A stretch of 26,462 bases of DNA. Source: C00003060 sp964440795 (GTDB taxonomy: Bacteria > Desulfobacterota > Desulfobacteria > Desulfobacterales > C00003060). Within the stretch, counting starts at the first letter, position 1. Each line of letters starts with the position of its first letter. Shown one piece after another: positions 6,950 through 17,700 of this stretch. The position numbers were made by a program, and so were the translations under genes. The notes beneath the pieces are model-generated. The model saw nothing but the letters and a program-made list of their open reading frames with translations, was not told where the DNA came from and did not search any database. The stretch spans positions 1-26,462 of the forward strand of contig CAYTTQ010000037.1 of NCBI GenBank assembly GCA_964440795.1. The letters are read 5' to 3'.

Positions 6950-8731
6950 CTAGGCACTATGCTCCCGGCCTTCGTCCATCTGCTCCAACTGCACCGTGAA
7001 ATCGTCCACAAACACACCCAGCTTGGCGGTAATCTGCTTGATTCTGGATGCCAGATAGTTGTAGCCGAACAAGGCCGGAATGGCGACGATGAGACCGAAC
7101 ACCGTCGTGGAAAGCGCCGACGCCACACCGGGGGCGATGGCCATGATGTTCGCCTCCCCCGCTTCCGCCATGGCGGCGAAGGTGTTCATGACGCCCCAGA
7201 CCGTTCCGAGCAGACCCAGAAAGGGGCCGCCCGTAATGGCCATGGTCAGCAAGACCATCCAGGCGTTGAGTCGCTGGGTTTCCGCGATATAGGCCTTATC
7301 CAAGGCGGTCGTGATGGCCTTGGCGGCCTTGGCCGTGATCCCTTCTTGACCGGGCTTCGGATGGGGATTGCCTAGCCACTTCACCGCTTCTTTTCGGCCC
7401 GCCTGATAGATCCGGAACAGACAAGAGTACTGGTAACCCTCTTCGTCTGCATTAACGGTAAGCGGCGATGAAGCTGCTTCGAAGGCATCGAGGAACTCCT
7501 CGTTTTCTTTACTAGTATAGCGCAGGAAGATCGCCTTGCTGAAAAAGACCGCCCAGGTAGCCGCCGCCAGGAGCATGAGGGTGCCGATGACGACCCAGCC
7601 GTCCAGGGTGATGTTCTTGGCGACAGTCCCCAGATAGAAGGTGGGCAACCCGCCGGTGTCGTTGAGTTGCTCCACATCGAAATTGAGGAGCAATCCGTCC
7701 GGACCCTCACCGGCATAAACGGCCCGTATCCAGCCATCAGAACGGGCGGTATTGGAAATCCGCACCTCATCGAGCTCTCCGCCGAAAAACCCTTCTCCAT
7801 CATGAGACGCGCCGATGAGAATATCACCGGTCGTCTCGCCCGGCAGGTCCCCGGCAAGGTCGACCCACGTAAATGGGGCACCGTCCATATAGATGGACAG
7901 GCGACCGTCCGGCGCGGCGGTAACGGTCAGGTGATGCCAGCTGTTGAGTGGGATATCCACCGTCTTTTCGGTCACAACCGTTTCGCCGTTGGAAGAGACC
8001 GTGGCATAAGCCATGGTCCCCTCTACGGCAACGGCAATACTTTCGGACTGACCCTGCACGGAAAGAAGGTGCCCGTCTCCCACAGGCCCGGCCATCCGGA
8101 GCCATGTGGTAAACGTGAAGCCGTTGGTAAAATCGAGCGGAGCCGCCGGGACAACCGTGATCTGATCGCCGGCACCGTTTAGAGATATCCCGTTTCCGAT
8201 TACCGACGGCAGGGCCTGCCCCCCGGTAAAGGCGGTGGCGTGATTACCGTAGGCCGTTACATCCTGCGGCAGTCCTTCCGTTTCATCGAGATGGTACACC
8301 AAGAGCCGATTGACGTCGTAGGTACCCGCCGCGTCCTGCCCCCCCACGGCAGACTCGTTCCCGTAATACATCCATACGAAATCGGCCTTGGATCCGCCGG
8401 ATAGTCGCGGCACTTTCACCCAGACAAAGGCGATCTCGTCCAGCGAGTCATACCGCTCGATGTGAAACTTGAGCGGGACGGCATCGTCGGCACTCACAAA
8501 CCGGATGTCCGAGCCGTCCGTTTTGGCATTCCCGAAATTGAAGTTTCCCGAATGGAGCCGTATCAGTAACGGCACATCATGTAGATTCTCCTGAATATTC
8601 GCCCCTTCCGCCGACGCATCCAGAACAATCTTCTTGCGATACTGCCAATCGTCATGCCACCAGGCATGGGCGGAACAACAAAAACAAAGCCATACGATAG
8701 TCGTGAGAGTGATTACCTCTATCCGTTTCAA
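6950..8731 (-). CDS. DUF2341-LamG-ExbB fusion (TonB motor subunit with exported N-terminal domains)
   Basis: The 593-residue product has a signal peptide ending AHA (about 1-23). A DUF2341 domain (about 24-130) starts WWHDDWQYRKKIVLDAS and ends FVWMYYGN. A LamG/concanavalin-like domain (about 140-345) includes VYHLDETEG, LNSWHHLTVTA and LDEVRISNTAR. A MotA/TolQ/ExbB module follows, with transmembrane helices near 376-403, 490-513 and 533-559. The channel signatures GPFLGLLGTVWGVMNTF and APGVASALSTTVFGLIVAIP are present, but the position of E. coli ExbB Glu176 appears to be Ser538. The start codon is TTG, preceded by AAGGAAG; the nearby ATG at about 8752 is out of frame and soon stops. It lies 60 bases after TpsA. 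The known role of ExbB is to form the proton channel with ExbD. The periplasmic domains may bind glycan or protein (inference). P. aeruginosa ExbB2 near pdtAB may be a homologue (memory). Confidence 0.9.
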   Translation of the reverse strand: MKRIEVITLTTIVWLCFCCSAHAWWHDDWQYRKKIVLDASAEGANIQENLHDVPLLIRLHSGNFNFGNAKTDGSDIRFVSADDAVPLKFHIERYDSLDEIAFVWVKVPRLSGGSKADFVWMYYGNESAVGGQDAAGTYDVNRLLVYHLDETEGLPQDVTAYGNHATAFTGGQALPSVIGNGISLNGAGDQITVVPAAPLDFTNGFTFTTWLRMAGPVGDGHLLSVQGQSESIAVAVEGTMAYATVSSNGETVVTEKTVDIPLNSWHHLTVTAAPDGRLSIYMDGAPFTWVDLAGDLPGETTGDILIGASHDGEGFFGGELDEVRISNTARSDGWIRAVYAGEGPDGLLLNFDVEQLNDTGGLPTFYLGTVAKNITLDGWVVIGTLMLLAAATWAVFFSKAIFLRYTSKENEEFLDAFEAASSPLTVNADEEGYQYSCLFRIYQAGRKEAVKWLGNPHPKPGQEGITAKAAKAITTALDKAYIAETQRLNAWMVLLTMAITGGPFLGLLGTVWGVMNTFAAMAEAGEANIMAIAPGVASALSTTVFGLIVAIPALFGYNYLASRIKQITAKLGVFVDDFTVQLEQMDEGREHSA

Positions 8732-8791
8732 ACCGATCTTCTTCCTTTATCCATATTTGTTGTTCATGAACCAATCGACGGCCCTTCGGGC

Positions 8792-11700
8792 CTACTCTTC
8801 AAATCCCACAAACTCGACCCGCAGCCATTTCGGCGTCAAACTCTCTCCCGGGCCCGTCTCATTCATCCGTTCGGTCGCTTTGTTAAGCCCCGCAGTTTGT
8901 TCCGTCAAATTTGACGTCTCCGTAACACTACCCGCGCCGGTCAATGCACCCAGGCTTGCCGCCGCCGCTGAGGCATTCGGTACGCCGACTGCTCCCTCGG
9001 AAAAGCTGATATTCTGCGTGTTCACCACTTGCTGAGCCGCCAACACGACATTTCGGGCTGCGATTCCCGCTTCCCCCGCATCGATAATCCCCTGGGGAGC
9101 ATACAGAAATGCATCGCCCAACACCGGCGGCACTTGAAGTCCGAGCACACCATCCGGGTCGTAGGTCAATGTGCGGATACCACTTCCCACAGCCGGCGGG
9201 GAAAACTCGAAAAAGACATTTTCGACAATGGGTTCCACGCCTATAGCGGGATCCGTGGTCTCATTGCCGTTTTCGTCCAGGTAAACGGTACTTCCACTCT
9301 CGTCTTCTTTATACTCAACAACCCGGGTCGGCGGCTCCGTGTTGATGGCCGTCTTGGAGCCCCGACCGGCATTGATATCTCCTTCGTGGCCCCAGACGAG
9401 AATATCACCGCCGCGAAAGGTCATAACGCGGGATTCGTTGACATTCACATCCCCCATGGAAAAGATGCTGATCTTGCCCCCCTCTGCGGTGAAAAGCCCC
9501 GTATCGGCCAGCCTTTGATTCTGGCCCGGTTCCGGAATCGTTGTTCCGCCCACATCTATCCTCCCTCTCGCAACCAGATATACATCCGATGACTCTTCGT
9601 AAAGAAGCGTCGCCTTTTCCGCCTCCCCGGATTTACTGTCAAACGATGCACTGTAGGCGTAAGACGACTTTCCCCGCGTACTCAGCTGGGAACTTGTCAT
9701 GCGCATATCTCCCATACCCAGTTCTCCGCCGTCGAAGAAGGGCGCCAATGTCTCTTCATTTATTTGACCGACCAGTTCACCCACCCCCTCCGATCCTTGT
9801 TGTTCCATCGTATCGCTTAGGACCTTGCCATGCCCTTTCAGCTCATCAAAAAATGACTTTATCGTGGCAACGTCCATATCCTTATAAAGACCGGAAACAA
9901 TGCAAAGCGAGCTTTTGGGCACTTCCGTACCGCCAAGATCCAGTGCGCTGTTGTAAGAGTTACCAACCGTCAGAAGCCCCTGTGTAATCCCCAGATCGAT
10001 GGACCCTCCGGCCTGAACCAGAAAATGGCCGGACCCACCGAAATGCAACCCGCTTCGGCGGAAGAAGGTATCGTTTTCCACACTACGGATGACAACCGGG
10101 GCTTTTTCTGAGGCCAACGAAATCTCGCCACGAGCGACAACGCGGGTCGTGTCTTCCGGGCCCACGTTTTGTCCCACAAAATGCACTCCCCGGATGTCTC
10201 CACCGGACCCTATTTCGGTGAATTTGGATGTATATATGACGAGTTCCTCAATGTTCCCGTCGGCGCGTATTTCCACCGGTTCCATGTCTCCGGTGTGAAC
10301 CGGCGTATCGCCGTGGGCCTTTGCCCGCTGCGGTTCCATGAAGAGGACCTCGTCCAGACCGCCGGCGGTAAGGGCCCCACCCTCCCTGACTCCTTCTTCA
10401 GAAATATCCTGGTTGACATCGAAAAAATCGGCTACATCATAGTACACGAGGGTCGGCTCCACATCGGAAACAACAATCTTGGGCCTCGTCGTCACAGCGG
10501 GTGCTCCGATATCTCCTCCCGAAATGAGTCGAAGGTTACCGCCTGATGCCGGTGCGACAGCCAAATCCCGATAGCCGAGTCGGATATCTTCGCCGGCAAA
10601 AATCTCAAACCGGGGAGGTAAAACGCTATATCTCTTCGAGCCATAATCGGCAAACAAACCGGAAAAGAAAACCTCGCCATTCGGCGCCAAAATGCGTGTA
10701 CTGCTGGGTTCCGTCCCTACTTTCTCATGACCGTAAGTCAGGCGGCCCCATGTCACACTCGCGGTGTCTATATCTCCGACCGTATACGTGGGATTAAAAG
10801 CAGTACCAAACGACACGTCTTTGCGGGCCCGGACATCGACCTGCCCCCGTATAAGGGCCAGGCTCGTCTCGGGGAAATTGCCGAAGTGACTCGTCATATT
10901 ATCCGCACCCAGCATTCCCCGCCCATCGGCAACCTGGAAAAATCCCCCCAGATCCCCTTTAGCACTAACGAATAGATCCCCTTCTTTGAATGTGCCCATC
11001 TGCCCCTGAACATCTCCCCCGGCAGTAACGATCACATCGCCGCCCCCCATGGTGGCGACCCCGGCTGTTCCCGTCTCACCGAAATCGGCGGACCAGAGGA
11101 CGGCTTCAGCGTTTCTCCCTCCCGTTACACCCCAATCAGCTGCCTTGTATTCTTTCGTGCTGCTCCAATACCTGAGGCCCTCGTCACCATCGATGGAGAT
11201 CTCCCGCTTTCCAGAAACAGTCATGTGTCTATTCAAGAGGACGGAAACGTCTCCACCATCCCGGGCAGCGTAAAAGTGGGCGCCCTGCGTCCATGCTTGG
11301 AAAGATTCCGTCTTAAAAATGAAATCCAGAATGTCACCCCGCAGACTCTCGGCATTCTGGTAGTATCCTTCAATGGCTGCGCCATTGGTGTAGAACATCT
11401 TGAAAAAGCCGGCCGTGCTATTCCCACTCATGTAATTTGCAAGCTGCTCTAAGTCCATATCATTTAAGGCAGAGACGACTTGTTCGTCAACGCCTCGAGC
11501 AAGAGTGTGAAGCACTCCCGTCGTTCGAATCGCACTGCCGGACTGGAGATCCATCTTTAGATCACGCCCCACCTGAATGTCGATATCGCCGATGGCCGAC
11601 TGGATCACACCGCCGCTTTCCTGCAACTGCCGATGATGACGGGTAAGTACCAGGTCACGGCCTACGTTGCCGGCGATATCCCCCGCAAAGGTAGCAAAGT

Positions 11701-14700
11701 TAAATGCAAGATCGTCTCCCTGATCCGTAATCCCGTAGAGCCAATTCACATCCCGCTTTTTTGCGTTATCCCAGACCGTACCGATACGGACGTCCCGTCC
11801 GCTCGCAAACCGGATCGGGCCATTTTCCGTGTAAACCAACGCGGGCGCTGTTCCCTGAGTCAGGTCTTCATTAAACTCGCCGACAAACAAGTCACCCGCA
11901 CCGACAGTCGTTGCCAGGCGATCGGCGCTCTGCGTGTCCGCACCTGCGATAAGGTTATAGCCCCAAGTTTCTGTACATTCGTAAAATCCGTCGCTGAGGG
12001 CGCCTGACCTACCAAACCCGCCAAAAACCACTTCCAACAAGTCCGGCTCGGATGGATCAAACGCAACAGCCTTAGTAGGCGCATCTATAAGGGCACTGTT
12101 TATCTTCAGATCCCCCTTCGCCCTCAGCGTCAACACCCCCGGCCGCTCCGTATTCGTACCCAAGTCCCAGTCTTCGGTCAGGATTAAATCGCCCTCACTC
12201 CGGATTTCCACCCCCGGCAGTTCTTCAAACTCAACAGCTGTACCGTGCGAGCCGGCTTCTATCATCGGTGCGAGCGGACCAACGGTTTCGGATTCATATT
12301 GCGCCCAGGATCCGAGATTTTCTTGCCCCGCGGAAAGTCTGTAAGCCGTTACCGTTTCCGCTTTAATCTCCGACGCCCCTCGGACCGTACCGTTTTCAAG
12401 AGACATCTTGGCATCGGCGCCATTTCGATAGGCCCGTATATGGACCGTTCCACCCTTGCCGGCATCCTTCCCTTCCACGTTGATAATGCTGCCCTGATTA
12501 AGCGTTAGCGCTCCCTCTTCCAATCCTGTAAAAACCCCGTCACCGTTTTCATCGACCCAACTGTCCGACACTACGTGACCGGCACCGAGAAAGACGTCTC
12601 CGCCGGTGCCCTCACTGCTGCCGGCGCCGATTTCACCCCGGACATTCACGTCGTTCCGGGCAAGGAGTTCCACGACTCCGCCTTCCGCCTCACCGAGCGC
12701 ATCGATCCTCCCGTTCATTCTGATGTCGCCCCCATCGGCGACCAGCTTAAAGTGGCGGGCCGATATGGTTTCATCCTCTCCCAGCGTAACATCGCCGCTT
12801 TGAACGCGGATATCGAGTTTTTCGTTAAACCCGCCCGCGCTGAACTCTTCATTCCATCGCGACAAACCGGTCTCGCCGGTCAACTGATCGGTCAACTGAT
12901 CGGTCAACTGATCGGTCAGCTGATCGGTGGTTAAGAAAAACTTCCCGCCCTTTCCGGAGACCGCTTGTCCCAGAAAGCGCGATTTGGAAAACGCGCCCGC
13001 AAGGAGCACACCCTTTTCGCCGGAAAGTGCAATAGACCCGGCATCCAATAAGCCGGAGTCCATCAACCGTCGAGCCTCATCAGCGTCCAGACGACTCAGA
13101 TCCTCGGTGCTTACTCGACTCGAGACATCGACGAGAACATCTTCAGCGATGCTCACAAAGCCGTGTTCGGCTGTTAACTCAACGTCACCGGCAGCCTGGA
13201 AATCGAGGACCGTTTCTCCGGCGATGGTATACTCACGCATTTCTCCCGGGGCGAATATCCTGGCACCGTCCCGGAGAAAAACGCCTTCGTTATCCCCTGT
13301 CCCCGTGGCTGTTAGTTCCAGCCGGCCGCCCGGCAACTTCACGGTTCCATCCAAATTAACCGACCGCCCAGCTATGGACAGGTAACCACCGGGAAAGCCC
13401 ACCGCTGAATCTGAAGCAACGGTGCGGCCTATGTTTACCGCCCCCGTGCCTGCGCTGATACTGAAGTCGGTTCCTTCGTAGGATGTTTGTTCGTCTTCAT
13501 AAAACGAGGTGGTAAGCGCGCTTGCCCGGAAGTTCAATTCACCCCGATTCTCAAAGCCTGTCTTCAGAGAACCATCTCCGCGAAACGTCATGGGGCCGTC
13601 AGTGTTAAAGGCCACCGCATCAAATCCGTCAATAATCACATGCCCCCTGCCGATGTCGATACCTTCGGAGGCGGTGATGAGTATTGTCCCCCTATCCGAG
13701 AGGCTGACCGCCTCGTCGTATCCTTCCGCCCCATTCATAACGATAATCCGTTTTCCCTCGACCTTGACATCCCCGGTCCCATCGACCGTATCTCCTCTGA
13801 TAACCCTTGACACATCGAGGGTCAGCGTATCGGCTACGGAAAGCTCTGTATCCTCGGTCAAGCCGCTAAAGACCAGATCGTGCTTTCGTATGATCAAGTT
13901 CTCGGAGGCCTCCAGGTTGTTGTCCCATAGGGCTTGAGTAAGGATAGAACCTGCTTCGGGCAGTGAGGCCCCCTCTTCAACGACGTAGAGATTGTCCGAC
14001 CCTGCCAAAGTGACGTTAGGCGCTTTCAAAAGACCGCCACTTTCCCCCTGAGCCGCGACCCCCAGATCAATTACACCCTCGACTACGATACCGTCCGCGG
14101 CGGTGACTCGACTGTCTTCCTTGATTCGTATGGTGCCCTGTTGCGACGAAAGTGATACAAGGCCATAAGGGATGCTCGCGTTTACCTTGAATTGACCGGG
14201 CACATAATCGCTGATGCCCAAACCGTCCTTCTCTTCGTTCCCGAAGACGGACTGTTGTTCGTCACCTCTCCCCAAGGCCCATTTAAAAGATCCATCGCTT
14301 ATCGAAAAGGGTAAAGTCACGGTGCCGTTTTGCGTCTTCCTGGAAAATGTCCCGTCCCAACCCACCGTACCCTCTGCTGCGGTAACACTGGTTGTCTCAA
14401 TAATCCCTAGGCCGACCTCCGGGTCGTATTCATACTGGTATATCATCTTTATATCGGGTACACTCTTGACCCCGGCAATTTCGCCCCCCGGTTCCAGCGC
14501 GAGCTGGTCTCCGGCAGACAAAAAAACCTTTTCGGCCGTGACGTTTTGGGCATATATCCGGACCTCTTTTGATCCCCGGCCGAACCGCAACTCGGACAAA
14601 TCCAAGCCCGCCAGCAAGCCTTCCGGAATCACCATGTCGGCATCAAAGCCATCCCCCGACGGCGGGGGGGTCCCGACGGCTATCCGCTCGCCGCTGAGTT

Positions 14701-17700
14701 CCAAAATGCCTCCCGCGTGAAACGGAAGTGCCGAAACGTCAACCGCTCCTTCCAGGACAGCTCCGTCCGTCCCTTTGACAACGATTCGCCCCCCGGATCC
14801 GGCCCTCGTTTCCACCACATTGAAGTACCCTTCGTTCAAAACATCCGCCGCCCGGCGGAGGGCGTATCGCTTCTTGACCGCCCCGTTTGCTTCTCCGGAA
14901 ATGTCCGTTTTATATCCGATGACGGTCGGAAACCCCTCTTTCGACGGTACCGATGCCAGCAGGCTTTCGGCCCTTCCCTGCTCTTCCAGTACAATCGCGT
15001 CCGGATGGAAAGCGTAGTATTCCGGCAGGACGGCATATCTCCCTTTCGGAAGTTTCTCCGTGCCGGATATGTATACCCCGTCACCGGGCATCTCTATGCC
15101 CGGAACGATGACATAACGCCCATCTTTTTGCAGCGGGTTGAGGTAACCCTCCGTGCCGGGCAAAAACTCGTAGGAAAAAAGCAACCCGGCGCCCGAACCG
15201 GCCAGCAGCGCGCCTTTTCTCACATTCACAAGCCCTGCCTCCAACTGGATGGACTTGGCCGGTGCATATTCGACTGTCGGCCACTCATGCAGCATTGCGG
15301 TCAACTGACCCACATCGGTTTCCGCCCTCGGTTTCTCCATGACCTTCCAGTTGATGTCTTGTAGTAACCCGTACGGCACATTTCCTTTTCCGGTCGTCGA
15401 GGTGACGCTCCCCTCTCCCAAAACCAGGGTGTCTGCAGGGGTCTCAACCGCCAGCGTGTCATGCCCCCCTTCATTTATGACGGCAATATCCTCCCCGAAG
15501 GCCACTTGACCCATCGGGGCGGCAAGGTGACCGTCGTGTTCAATGCTTTCAGCTTCGATGGCAATGCTCCCCCCGGCGGAGAAGATGGGACCCAACGCTT
15601 CCGGGTCAACGTCACTCGGCCGTGTTATACCGATCGTGCCGTTGTCCGACCGAAAGGTGAAGGCAGTCTGGGTCGGCACCTCTCCCTCGTACGCTGAAAG
15701 TGCGACGGATACCGGCGTCATGACCGGATAAATACGCGCGGCATGTAATTCAAGATTTCCCGCCGTTCGAAGCCGGCCGGACCACAGGGCCGTGGTCTCC
15801 TCTATATTTACGTATTTTTCATCCCTTAGTCTGATATCCTTTCCCGCGCTCACCAGAACCCGCTCAAACCCATCCAGGGCAATATCCCCCTGGATATCGA
15901 CCCATCCCCCCTTCAGTTCAAGCTCCGCCGACCCTGTCCCCAAAATAGTCGCTGCTTTCAAGGCTTTCAAAGACTCCGTGTCTTTGTTTTCGTTCTCCGC
16001 ATATTTGGCTCGGGTGTTGGACAGTGTCAGCCATTCAGCTTCCAGATGAACATTCTTTCCTTGGCCGACAATCAGGGGCGTATCGAGCGTCACGGATCTT
16101 CCCAATGCCAGCTCGACCTGTTCAGTATCGGGCACCTCCGTAAAACCGATTCCGGCGGTGCTACTCAAAAAGAAGCGGTCAAAACCTCCCTTTCTTACAG
16201 CCTGAATCTGTTCGGGCACGACGGGCCATGCATTCTCGGATCCGTAGCTGTTGGTTCGATGATGAACGGCAATGGAGCCATTCTGACCGCCTGAGAGATA
16301 CCGTTGCCCCTTCATTTCGCCCTGCAGAACCAGATTGTCCCTAAATACGATTTCGACGCTTCCGGCATTGCCGGCGACCCGTTGCGTCGTTATGGACAAG
16401 TCGTCGCCCATAATATGATTTTCCACCGGCTCAGGCCCGGATACGTCCATCACGGAACCTTTTTCAGTGACAACCTTCCCCTGATTTGCCTTGAGACTTA
16501 CCGTCCCCCCATTTAAAGGCGTGTGTCCGAATGGCAATCCATCCGCGAGACGGGTTTCCCGGGGCATGGTAACGCCTGTTGCGTAGACCCGGCCTGTATC
16601 GGTCAAAATGACATCGCTCTGCCCGGATTCAAGCACTATGTCACCGGAAGGTGCCTTCAAGGTCCCGGACAGTTGCAATGGCCCGTCCCCTTTTAGAGCA
16701 ATGCCGCCCTTTGGGGCGACCTCAATGACGGCGTTTTTCGGAACGTGCACCTCGTACGGCACATAACCCGCGTTGTTCGGGTCGTCTTTCCGCTCCTGGC
16801 CGGCATTGACAGGTTCCCCGGCGAGAGCCGTGATCCCTGAACCACCCACGTAATGTTCAATTACGGCAACGTGCAAATCGTCTTTGCTTGGTTTTACTGC
16901 GAGATATCTTTCGCGAACGTCGTTTCTGACGACTTGTATATCTGTGTGCTCGAGACCAAGGCTTGCAGGCATTGGCTCTCGCCACTTTATCCTGGATGGC
17001 GCATACACCCCTCCTTCGAACGCCAGATCCTCGAAACTCTTTAACACGACATGCGTAAAGCCTGAATCGGCAATGTATCGTCCCCACACATCCGGATTCA
17101 TATCGATTTTCGTTGTGTGGAAAACAAGCGTTCCACCGTCATGACCCGGTAGAGAATACCCCTCGATAAGCTTGTGTTCATTGTTATTCTCATTATTTGC
17201 CCCGTCCACATTCAGCACATCCAGCGTCGTCACCTTGACGTCGATAGTCCCCGCTCGGCCGGCAACCAGGTTGCCGTCAGGCGACAGTTCATACCCGGCA
17301 CTGACATCGAGATTCGCGCGGGAGCCGACGATCAGTGTCAACCCATTCTTCGTTTGCTCCTTTATGGATATCGTGCCGCCGTCGATTGCAGCGACGCCGT
17401 CAATGCGATATCGCGGATCGGACTCGCCACGCGCTTCCAGGAACTTGCGCGGCGCCTTTAAATGGTCCAGCGTTTCCGCCTTCGTGTAATCCAACCGGTC
17501 TCCCGATACGTCTATTTCTCCGAATACTTTGATAAGGGGTGGTACTTCTTTTTCCAGCTCGCTTGTCACACATGCAATGCCCGTGTCCACACCTTGCAGG
17601 TTCACATGGCCAAAGGGGGCCTCGATGTCACCTCCCAGAAAGATGGACCCGGCTTTCACGTCAAACACGGATGCGTGCCCCCGGTCCCAGACCAGATACT

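Noticed and set aside
8780..8792. GGCCC-TTC-GGGCC hairpin overlapping the tpsA stop codon as a terminator
   Set aside because: The stem is only 5 bp with no T-run, and the ExbB gene starts 60 bases on in the same direction.
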